NCBI GenBank assembly: GCA_002495025.1
Contig: DADP01000017.1
Coordinates: 1 to 21,693, forward strand
Source of the DNA: Desulfurococcaceae archaeon UBA285
GTDB taxonomy: Archaea > Thermoproteota > Thermoprotei_A > Sulfolobales > Desulfurococcaceae
Direction: 5' to 3'
DNA: 21,693 bases
Part shown: piece by piece, positions 15,785 through 21,693 of the stretch
How the letters are laid out: every line of letters begins with the position of its first letter
Numbering within the stretch: the first letter of the stretch is position 1
Made by a program: the position numbers and the translations under genes
The notes under the pieces: model-generated
Databases searched by the model: none
What the model was told of the DNA's origin: nothing
What the model saw: the letters and a program-made list of their open reading frames with translations, nothing else

Positions 15785-15825
15785 TTTATAATCTCTCCCC
15801 TTTACAATTAATTTAGTAGGGGTGA
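15785..15825 (+). promoter_or_regulatory. Promoter and ribosome binding site of the AGCS symporter
   Basis: TTTATAAT at 15785-15792 is a TATA box. The perfect Shine-Dalgarno GGGGTGAT at 15818-15825 overlaps the apparent GTG start at 15822. The next in-frame codons at ideal spacing are ATT (15831) and ATA (15837), so the exact start is uncertain. Confidence 0.5.
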
Positions 15826-17252
15826 TATGCATTACAATAGAGGAATTACTAGAGTTTATAGCCTATGAAATAATATGGAATCCCTACATGCCATTCCTCT
15901 TCTTTGGTGCTGGAGCAATCATAACTATTTTAATGGGCTTCTTCCAGTTTAGACATTTTGGCTATATAGTTAAAAACACAATTGGTAAAATTTCTGAAGC
16001 TAGAAAGGGTAAGGGCCCAGGAATAGTCTCGCAGTTTGCAGCGTGGGCTACAGCTACTGGTGCTACAATAGGTATGGGCAATATAGCTGGTGTTGCAAGC
16101 GCTATAGCTCTAGGCGGACCAGGTGCAGTATTCTGGATGTGGATGGCTGCCCTATTTGGAATGGCTATTAAAATGGCCGAAATAATCTTGGGTATTAAAT
16201 ATAGAGAGGTATTACCGGATGGAAGAGCCTATGGTGGGCCACCATACTATATAAAGAAAGGGCTTGGTGAAGAACGAGGATGGCCAGCGTGGGCTTGGAA
16301 AACCCTGGCTTTTCTGTTCACTATAACATTCTGTAGTACAGCAATAGTGTCTATGGCTAATTACACTATAATGGAAGGAGCTATGACGTGTTTCAACTTG
16401 ACAAAAGAACAAGCAATTATAGTAGGTTTTATTTACGCGTTACTCGTAGCTCTAATATGTATCGGCTTTATACCTAGAGTGGCAAGAGTTGCCGAGTTTC
16501 TGATACCCCTCATGGTCATTATCTATATTGGTGGAGGACTTGGAGTTATCATAGCTAATTATGATAAAATACCTCGAGCAATAGCTGATATATTTACTTA
16601 TGCTTTTACCCCACTAGCCCCCATAGGAGGATTTGCTGGTGCAACTATTGCTAAAGCTATACAAGTAGGTGTAGCGAGAGCTGTATATAGCAATGAAGCT
16701 GGATGGGGCTCAGCACCACACATACACGCTACAGCAAAAGTAGAGTATCCAATGCAACAAGCAATATGGGGTGCTATGGAGGTTTTTGTAGATACAATAA
16801 TAGTTTGTACTATAACAGCTCTCATTGTTACAACAACACGTGTATGGGAAACCGGGTATGGAGGAGTAACAGCTGTCTTAACAGCGTTTAGATCTGTGTA
16901 TGGTCCAATCGCTCCAATCATCCTATACATAACTCTATTTATATTTGTACTAACTACAAGTATAGGATGGTATACATACTACGAGGTAGAAGCCAGGTTC
17001 TGGCTTGAGAATAAGCCGAAAGCTAGAGACATAGTAATTAGATTCTTCCAGGTAGGAAGCCCCTTCATAATATGGATTGTATGTGCTCTAGGTATCTATG
17101 CTGGCATAGTCCCAGCAGTCTTCTGGATCATAGGCGATATAACATCTGGAATACCCGTATATATAAACTTAATAGTACTCCTACTTCTATCACCAGTAAT
17201 CTATAGAGAAGTAAAAGAGTTTAGAGAAAAAATCCTCAAGACTGGTAAATGA
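15822..17252 (+). CDS. Sodium:alanine/glycine symporter, AGCS family
   Basis: A 476-residue transporter with about 11 helices. AGCS family marks are FFQFRHFGYIVKN (41-53), ATATGATIGMGNIAGVASAI (76-95), YGGPPYYIKKGLG (138-150) and the signature YSNEAGWGSAPHIHATAK (about 289-306). The usual length and features are intact. It imports alanine or glycine with Na+ (or H+). The annotated start is the GTG at 15822, inside the ribosome binding site; a non-standard start a few codons later is possible and would remove only MIC or a little more. It is divergent from the GltPh-like operon. A weak stem with a T-rich stretch follows the stop. Confidence 0.9.
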   Translation: MICITIEELLEFIAYEIIWNPYMPFLFFGAGAIITILMGFFQFRHFGYIVKNTIGKISEARKGKGPGIVSQFAAWATATGATIGMGNIAGVASAIALGGPGAVFWMWMAALFGMAIKMAEIILGIKYREVLPDGRAYGGPPYYIKKGLGEERGWPAWAWKTLAFLFTITFCSTAIVSMANYTIMEGAMTCFNLTKEQAIIVGFIYALLVALICIGFIPRVARVAEFLIPLMVIIYIGGGLGVIIANYDKIPRAIADIFTYAFTPLAPIGGFAGATIAKAIQVGVARAVYSNEAGWGSAPHIHATAKVEYPMQQAIWGAMEVFVDTIIVCTITALIVTTTRVWETGYGGVTAVLTAFRSVYGPIAPIILYITLFIFVLTTSIGWYTYYEVEARFWLENKPKARDIVIRFFQVGSPFIIWIVCALGIYAGIVPAVFWIIGDITSGIPVYINLIVLLLLSPVIYREVKEFREKILKTGK

Positions 17253-17296
17253 AGTCAGCGGAGAGTATTCTTCATTGAAACTAATTTTATTTTCAT
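17249..17296 (+). terminator. Possible terminator after the AGCS gene
   Basis: ATGAAG (17249-17254, containing the stop codon) can pair with CTTCAT (17270-17275) across a 15-base loop, followed by a T-rich run (CTAATTTTATTTTC). The stem is short, and archaeal termination needs only the T-rich part, so this is tentative. Confidence 0.3.
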
Positions 17297-17424
17297 CCAT
17301 TTCTTAGTTTTTAGAACAGATAATTCTATCCTGGATTATACATATTGCGTATTGTGAATGAGGATTTGTGGTTTTGATATGTGGGTTGAAAGAATGTATA
17401 AGATATTTAAAAAAGTTTTGTGTA

Positions 17425-18882
17425 CTACTTCCATTTGAGTAGTTTTGCTAGGGTTTCTTCGGGTTGTGTTGGTTTTGTAATTAGACTTACTACTATCATT
17501 ACTATTAGTGAAACTAGTGCTCCCCATACATAGATCATTTCATATATTTCTACTGGTATATAGCCCATTATACCCATTAATGACGCTATAAAGCCCGCTA
17601 TCATACCAGCCAATGCTCCTTCTTTTGATGCTCGTTTCCATAGGAGGCCTAGTACAAAGGGTATGAAGACACCAGAGGTGTAGAGGTCGTAGGAGTATAT
17701 GAGTAGCTCGATTATTCCTCTAACAGTCAACGCGGTTATTAATGAGAATACACCGACTACAATTGTAACTAGTATAGAGAGTTTTAGCATTTGTCTATCA
17801 GTGATTTTCGGGTTTAACTTGTAGCAGAAGTCTCTAACAATGTGTGATGTAGCTGCAAGTAGAAGAGAGTCTGCTGTTGACATTATAGCTGCAAGTACTG
17901 CTGCTATAAACAATGCTCCAAAAACTGGTCCAAGCACTACTAGAATTAAATGGGGTACTGCCACTCTTGGTGATGCAATAACTTTTTCTGGTTCTGGTGA
18001 AAATGCTAGTGTAGCCATACCAGCTATTGGTGGTATAAACGAGACTATTACGAGGAGTATTCCCGAGAGAAGCGAGGCCTTTACAGCTGTCTTCTCGTCT
18101 TTTGTTGCAAATAACCTCTGGTAGAAGTCTTGTCCTATCAATGTATACATAACAGTAGCGGCAACTGTGAGAACTATAATAGAAGTTCCCGGTGAAAACA
18201 CATTAAAGTATTCACTGGGTGGACTACTAATTACCCCACTATTATATAGTTCTCCGAGTTTACTCTCTATACCAGTGAAACCACCTATATTAACCAATGC
18301 AAGTCCGGTAGCTATTATAACACCCAGAGTACCCAGGATTAACTGGACAAAGTCTGTTAGTGTAACTGCCCATAGACCTGAAATAGCTGTATATGCTATA
18401 AAGATCACTGTAGCGAGAATTGAACCCCAAAGTCCAGGAAGCCCCATTGATTCAAATATAGCTCCAGCAGCCCACACCTGTGCACCCGTTATACCTATTA
18501 ACGCTAAGAGCGATAGTAGAGCAGATAGTGTTTGAACACTGCTACTACGATACCTTAAATACATTATTTCGGGAACAGTATATAGTGAAAGAGCCCTCGA
18601 GAGCTTTGCAAAAGTAATACCTAGTAATGCCAATCCCAAACCACAAGCTGCACCATACCAGAAGCCACCCAGACCATATTTTACACCCCACGATGCACCA
18701 CCAAGAACAAATCCACCACCATAGTGAGTAGTAGCAAGCGTGGCAGCAGCTAGTAGTACTCCAAGTCTTCTACCAGCGAGAAGATAGTCATCTGATGACT
18801 TAATGAATTTCTTAGCCCACACTCCTATACCAAGCATAGCTAGGAGGTAGATTACAACGGCAATCCACAAAATTAACTCCAT
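17425..18882 (-). CDS. Sodium:solute symporter, SSS family (PutP-like)
   Basis: From the ATG at 18882 (preceded by GGGGTG at three bases; an in-frame GTG at 18888 is the alternative) it encodes 485 residues with about 13 helices. Marks of the family are SSDDYLLAGRRLGV (31-44 counted from the GTG), THYGGGFVLGGASWGVKYG with the unwound TM1 region, DFVQLILGTLGV (179-190), IGQDFYQRLFATKDEKTA (251-268) and IMSTADSLLLAATSHI (335-350) carrying the Na+-site Ser/Asp. The GQDxxQRxxA motif is of the PutP/PanF/urea type, so an amino acid or related metabolite is a reasonable substrate. It is not closely related to the other SSS protein in the window by its motif details. It lies alone, convergent with the AGCS gene. 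Confidence 0.9.
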   Translation of the reverse strand: MELILWIAVVIYLLAMLGIGVWAKKFIKSSDDYLLAGRRLGVLLAAATLATTHYGGGFVLGGASWGVKYGLGGFWYGAACGLGLALLGITFAKLSRALSLYTVPEIMYLRYRSSSVQTLSALLSLLALIGITGAQVWAAGAIFESMGLPGLWGSILATVIFIAYTAISGLWAVTLTDFVQLILGTLGVIIATGLALVNIGGFTGIESKLGELYNSGVISSPPSEYFNVFSPGTSIIVLTVAATVMYTLIGQDFYQRLFATKDEKTAVKASLLSGILLVIVSFIPPIAGMATLAFSPEPEKVIASPRVAVPHLILVVLGPVFGALFIAAVLAAIMSTADSLLLAATSHIVRDFCYKLNPKITDRQMLKLSILVTIVVGVFSLITALTVRGIIELLIYSYDLYTSGVFIPFVLGLLWKRASKEGALAGMIAGFIASLMGIMGYIPVEIYEMIYVWGALVSLIVMIVVSLITKPTQPEETLAKLLKWK

Positions 18883-18906
18883 AGACACCCCAATATAAAT
18901 TCGTCA

Positions 18907-18920
18907 CTTATATTTAAATA
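18907..18920 (-). promoter_or_regulatory. TATA box of the second SSS symporter
   Basis: On the minus strand TATTTAAATATAAG lies 25-38 bases upstream of the ATG at 18882, which gives a leaderless or very short-leader transcript. Confidence 0.55.
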
Positions 18921-19059
18921 AATTAACTTCAAGTATAATTCTAGATCTTACACATCAATAAAGATACTAACTTCGATTGTCATAGAGAAATTAATGTAAT
19001 ACTTCTAGCTCTCACCGATATATACAATAATGGTTTCCAAAGTAAACAATTTTATCCCG

Positions 19060-19147
19060 TGTAGAAAAATATGGTATTTAGAAGACCCTGCAGACGCCCT
19101 CGATTCTCGGGGGAGCGTGAAGCAGGGTAACCGCGGGGTTTTCCACA
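19060..19147 (+). ncRNA. GC-rich structured small RNA candidate (H/ACA-like geometry)
   Basis: Bases 19085-19138 are 69% GC (37 of 54) in AT-rich surroundings. They fold into a long hairpin: ACCCTGC (19085-19091) with GCAGGGT (19122-19128), an AG/GAA internal loop, ACGC (19094-19097) with GCGT (19115-19118), and CCTCGA (19098-19103) with TCGGGG (19107-19112) closed by a TTC loop, 17 pairs in total. Below it GAAAA (19064-19068) can pair with TTTTC (19139-19143). ACA (19145-19147) lies 16 bases after the upper stem, the spacing of archaeal H/ACA guide RNAs; the AG/GAA loop could be a K-turn-like L7Ae site. A plus-strand TATA box candidate TATATACAA lies at 19019-19027. Strand, ends and H/ACA identity are inferred, and the 5' pocket strand is longer than usual. 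Confidence 0.5.
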
Positions 19148-19164
19148 TTTTTACTCCACAGTAA

Positions 19165-19184
19165 ATCCTGGTTTAAACCAGGAT
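19165..19184. repeat. Perfect 20-base palindrome
   Basis: ATCCTGGTTT is followed directly by its exact reverse complement AAACCAGGAT. It lies 18 bases after the RNA-like island and about 120 bases from the end of the methyltransferase gene. It could be a dimer-binding site or a transcript-end hairpin; the centre contains TTTAAA. Confidence 0.7.
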
Positions 19185-19307
19185 CTTCTAGTCTATTCAG
19201 TATTGTTCAGTAAGGACCCATTTTATACATCATTCTTTCAGTCGAAACCTCCATCATCACTATGGAAACTATATTTTTAGAGCCTATATAAAGCTGTATT
19301 GTAGATG

Positions 19308-20276
19308 CTAGGTTTTTACTAGTGTGCTGTATTTGTGTTTTTCCCGGTCTTTGTCTCCTAGTGGTTTTCTAAATATGTATAGTTTCTCGTGTTTTATTAG
19401 TAGAAAGTCTCTTTTTCCAATCTTGCTCCATACTTCCCTCGTGGTTTTCATATTGTGTTGTATCTTGACTACTTCTTCTTTTAGTATGAAGCCTTCTTCG
19501 AGGAATACTCTTAGTACATAGTGTGATATTGGAACATGGTGTTTGTGTATTCTCGTATCTCCAATTAATACAGCGCAATACCTGCCGGGCTTTAATACTC
19601 TATAGAATTCTCTGGCGCAACTACGTATCCATTCAAGGTATTTTTCAAGGCTACGAGCTCGCGATAAATCACCTTCAACGTATTCACTGCTATTGTACTC
19701 TATGATGTTGTAGTAGGGTGGATGTGTTGCTATCAAGTCAATGCTTTCATCTTGTATTAAATCTAGTCTCCTCGCGTCACCATGGTAGATTTTAACCCAT
19801 GCCTTCCTTACTTCTTCTACAGTGTCGCCCGGTGTCTCCTTTAATAACTCTTGCCTCTCCTCGAACGCTCTTAGTAAATAGTAGAGCCTGTGTAGTGCGA
19901 GCATCACTGCGTTGTAGTTTATATCTACACCAATACAGTTTCTACCTAGTAGTTTTGCCTCTATACATGTTGTTCCACTGCCGATCATCGGGTCTAACAC
20001 TATGTCTCCCGGCTTGGTATACATTAACATTAATGCTCTAGGTATTTGCGGAGCCCAATTACCCCTATAGTCGCCTCTATGAGTAGCCCAAGAACCCCTC
20101 TTGGGAAAACTCCACACCGTTGTAGATACATCAGTCAACTCTCCACTAGTAGGAAATAACCTGGTAATTTCAATAGGTTTAAGCTCTACTACTTGGTCTT
20201 CAACAATTATTTTACTATTGTTTTTAATGAATTCAAGATACTCTTCGAATGTTACTTTGCGCATTTGAATACTCAT
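19308..20276 (-). CDS. Orphan DNA methyltransferase (N4-cytosine/N6-adenine type)
   Basis: A 322-residue S-adenosylmethionine-dependent DNA methyltransferase. Motif I is DPMIGSGTTCIEAKLLGRN (95-113), followed by GVDIN (116-120). The catalytic motif IV is THPPYY (184-189), a variant of (D/S)PPY, followed by the LKPGRYCAVLIGD strand. The order motif I then IV differs from the common beta-class arrangement (IV before I), although motif I itself is of the N6_N4_Mtase type. The N-terminal WSFPKRGSWATHRGDYRGNWAPQIPRAL stretch is also typical. No restriction endonuclease gene lies next to it, so it appears to be an orphan. Start: ATG 20276, nine bases after GAGGA; the frame also has a TTG at 20285. 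Base specificity cannot be read. Confidence 0.85.
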   Translation of the reverse strand: MSIQMRKVTFEEYLEFIKNNSKIIVEDQVVELKPIEITRLFPTSGELTDVSTTVWSFPKRGSWATHRGDYRGNWAPQIPRALMLMYTKPGDIVLDPMIGSGTTCIEAKLLGRNCIGVDINYNAVMLALHRLYYLLRAFEERQELLKETPGDTVEEVRKAWVKIYHGDARRLDLIQDESIDLIATHPPYYNIIEYNSSEYVEGDLSRARSLEKYLEWIRSCAREFYRVLKPGRYCAVLIGDTRIHKHHVPISHYVLRVFLEEGFILKEEVVKIQHNMKTTREVWSKIGKRDFLLIKHEKLYIFRKPLGDKDREKHKYSTLVKT

Positions 20277-20469
20277 ATTTAACAATCCTCTAGCCTCTGG
20301 GTAAATCCTCGTTATACTCGTTAAAACGTATTCTATGTTGACGTATTGAATATCTAAATAGTATTTCTAAAAGCTTTCTTCTACTCTTAGTGGTAAATTA
20401 ATTATTTTAGCCTCTCCTTATAGTATTTTAAGTAGTATTATTGAGTCTAAAAGTATGGGTTGATGCAAT

Positions 20470-20793
20470 ATGAAGATGGATTTTAATCCTGGTTTAATAG
20501 GTGTTATTGTCTTATTGCTGGGTTTAATAATCGTGTTAATAGGAGCTTACTTAGCGTATGAAGCATATCAAACATACAAACCAATCTTACCCGAAGGATC
20601 ATCACTAAATGAGGCGATAACTAATACAGCATATGAACTAGTAAACCTGGTATTGAAATTGGGATTTCTCGGCGTAATGGTGTGGGGTGGTAGTATACTC
20701 TTAAAGAACGGGTTGAACACGGTTGTAGAAGTACACAGAATTAATAAGGGTAGTAAGGAATGCTCACCCCAGCAAAAACAGGAATCGCAGTAG
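20470..20793 (+). CDS. Two-helix membrane protein, unknown function
   Basis: A 107-residue protein with two transmembrane helices: about 8-33 (GLIGVIVLLLGLIIVLIGAYL) and about 58-79 (LVNLVLKLGFLGVMVWGGSILL). The loop between them is about 25 residues with YEAYQTYKPILPEG, and the C-terminal tail is charged and glutamine-rich. No family recognised. It is the first gene of three plus-strand genes with overlaps or very short gaps. An in-frame ATG (20476) is two codons inside. The sequence upstream is AT-rich with TATA-like runs near 20431. Confidence 0.65.
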   Translation: MKMDFNPGLIGVIVLLLGLIIVLIGAYLAYEAYQTYKPILPEGSSLNEAITNTAYELVNLVLKLGFLGVMVWGGSILLKNGLNTVVEVHRINKGSKECSPQQKQESQ

Positions 20794-21134
20794 TATTAAC
20801 ACTAATAGTTCTAGCAACACTCACACCACTAGCAATATTCCTTGTTGAGACTACACAAGACCCTAATATACTCTCAATTACAGAATTCAATATTAGGCAA
20901 CTAGGAGAAAACCAGTTAGAATTAATAATAACAATTAGCTATAATGGAAGTATCCCACTAAAAGACTTTACTCTGAAAATTCTCAATAAAACCATTGAAT
21001 ACGGGGATATTGTAAGAGGGAATTATACTAGAAGCATCATAGTTAGTGCTGATAGATTGCAAGGCCTGGAATTAAAGATTGAAGAATACTCATTTAAGAT
21101 CGCCGGGTTATATAGAGTTAGTATTAGAGAGTGA
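20760..21134 (+). CDS. Single-pass membrane-anchored extracellular protein, unknown function
   Basis: A 124-residue protein. A hydrophobic N-terminal segment (about 6-28, GIAVVLTLIVLATLTPLAIFLV) looks like a signal anchor. It is followed by about 95 residues rich in alternating hydrophobic and polar residues (LELIITISYNGSIPLKDFTLKI), consistent with a beta-sandwich domain outside the cell, with two NxS/T sites. The ATG at 20760 overlaps the end of the preceding gene by 34 bases; no other in-frame start leaves a signal segment. The function is not recognised, but the gene order suggests a surface complex with its two neighbours. Confidence 0.65.
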   Translation: MLTPAKTGIAVVLTLIVLATLTPLAIFLVETTQDPNILSITEFNIRQLGENQLELIITISYNGSIPLKDFTLKILNKTIEYGDIVRGNYTRSIIVSADRLQGLELKIEEYSFKIAGLYRVSIRE

Positions 21135-21140
21135 TAGAAA

Positions 21141-21572
21141 ATGCCTAGAGAAACCACTAAATTTATTGTTAAAGAAGTAGTTGTTGGAGTTATTTTAGGG
21201 TTAACATACTACGTGGTCTATGTTTTACTACTCCCAGAAATACTTTCATCTCTACTTCAAACTCCAATATCTGTGGCAGAAAAAGATCTTTCCTTCTTCC
21301 TCTTCTTCTTTATAGCATTGAGTACAGCTGAGAGTTTATTGAAAAACAATCCTATTTCAATACCTCTACGTTTACTAACAAAGCTTTTCGGCGCACTAAT
21401 ACTCTACGAGGTTTTAAATGGCGGGGTAGTAGAGACAAGTATAACCATGGGAGACACCGTACTCCAAGTAGAATTCGATTTGAGTATACTACTCTATACA
21501 ATAATACTTGTAAGTTTAATTTATGGATTTATAGATGCATTTACTTTCTTTACAACAAATGAAGAAATATGA
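21141..21572 (+). CDS. Multi-pass membrane protein, unknown function
   Basis: A 143-residue protein with about four transmembrane helices: 13-34 (VVVGVILGLTYYVVYVLLL), 50-65 (LSFFLFFFIALSTAES), 77-92 (LLTKLFGALILYEVL) and 113-136 (LSILLYTIILVSLIYGFIDAF). It starts six bases after the stop of the preceding gene, behind a GTGATAG stretch, so the three genes are very likely one operon. The family was not recognised. There are no charged residues within the helices that would hint at transport. Confidence 0.65.
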   Translation: MPRETTKFIVKEVVVGVILGLTYYVVYVLLLPEILSSLLQTPISVAEKDLSFFLFFFIALSTAESLLKNNPISIPLRLLTKLFGALILYEVLNGGVVETSITMGDTVLQVEFDLSILLYTIILVSLIYGFIDAFTFFTTNEEI

Positions 21573-21645
21573 GAGTGAAAAACTCTTGTTCAATATTTTT
21601 TGGGGTCTTAGATAACACATTATTATTGAGCCCAGGTGTGTTTCA

Positions 21646-21693
21646 TTGAAAGTAACTGTTGTATTCCTTGGAAGAGCTAGTGATATATCAGGT
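21646..21693 (+). CDS. MoaD/ThiS-like ubiquitin-fold protein (partial, cut by right edge)
   Basis: Only 16 codons are visible: TTG start, then KVTVVFLGRASDISG, the opening strand of the beta-grasp MoaD/ThiS/SAMP family (compare MKVxVxFFGxLREITG). AGGTG at 21634-21638, seven bases before the TTG, supports the start. The C-terminal Gly-Gly that would confirm the family lies outside the window. Sulfur carrier for molybdopterin or tungstopterin, or a SAMP-type modifier, would be the likely role. Confidence 0.55.
   Translation, partial: MKVTVVFLGRASDISG

Larger units (their letters stand above)
15443..15821. other. Divergent intergenic region, 379 bases
   Basis: It carries the promoter of the GltPh-like operon on the minus strand, the promoter of the AGCS symporter on the plus strand, and an inverted repeat at 15697-15721. 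No gene or RNA could be supported in the remainder. Confidence 0.5.
18889..19307. other. 419-base intergenic region with RNA-like island and palindrome
   Basis: It lies between the end of the methyltransferase gene and the start of the SSS gene, both on the minus strand. It contains the SSS promoter, the GC-rich structured island (19060-19147) and the 20-base palindrome (19165-19184). Nothing coding is seen. Confidence 0.6.

Noticed and set aside
19085..19138. Riboswitch for the SSS symporter gene
   Set aside because: It lies about 200 bases upstream of that gene, beyond a good TATA box close to the start, so it would not be in the mRNA leader.
1..21693. CRISPR array, tRNA or rRNA genes
   Set aside because: No regularly spaced direct repeats and no cloverleaf or rRNA-like sequence were found in the gaps.

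Overview
The window looks like the chromosome of a hyperthermophilic crenarchaeon, probably a member of the Desulfurococcales close to Staphylothermus. The reasons are AT-rich DNA (with ATA, AGA and AGG codons common), archaeal TATA boxes about 25-30 bases upstream of very short leaders, strong GAGGTG/GGTGAT ribosome binding sites, GTG/TTG starts, a HerA-NurA pair, and an unusual density of sodium-coupled transporters. The genus is an inference; no rRNA or other marker gene is present.

Left third (1-6762), DNA-processing and defence-like. A minus-strand pair encodes an AAA ATPase of the OLD/AbiEii-like type and an overlapping small protein with a TOPRIM-like DGDGD motif, which runs off the left edge. 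Next to it is a stand-alone protein with a MerR-type HTH fused to a degenerate IS607-like serine-recombinase domain. Divergent from that is a plus-strand cluster: a 406-residue protein with a metallopeptidase-like but altered active-site pattern, a three-helix membrane protein, a HerA-type ATPase with its own TATA box, and NurA. NurA has no ATG/GTG/TTG start that keeps its catalytic aspartate; a CTG codon behind a perfect Shine-Dalgarno fits. This cluster, without mre11/rad50, is the best candidate for an undescribed system.

Middle and right (6763-18888), uptake and sodium economy. A decayed gene-free stretch with a probable transposase remnant is followed by a solo B3/B4 (tRNA-editing-like) protein, an SSS symporter with a small membrane partner, a CPA2 cation/proton antiporter, and an operon of a GltPh-type transporter, an unrecognised 394-residue protein and an L-asparaginase. 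An AGCS (alanine/glycine) symporter and a second SSS symporter follow. The GltPh-type transporter has lost the arginine that holds the acidic side chain and all the residues of the third sodium site. With the asparaginase alongside, this suggests import of a neutral amino acid such as asparagine, with altered coupling. Together these genes describe a peptide or amino-acid fermenter that drives uptake with a sodium gradient.

Right end (18889-21693). A GC-rich island that folds into a long hairpin, a likely small RNA with H/ACA-like geometry, lies beside a perfect 20-base palindrome. Then come an orphan DNA methyltransferase with an HPPY motif, three small membrane genes of unknown function in one operon, and the first 16 codons of a MoaD/ThiS-like gene cut by the right edge.
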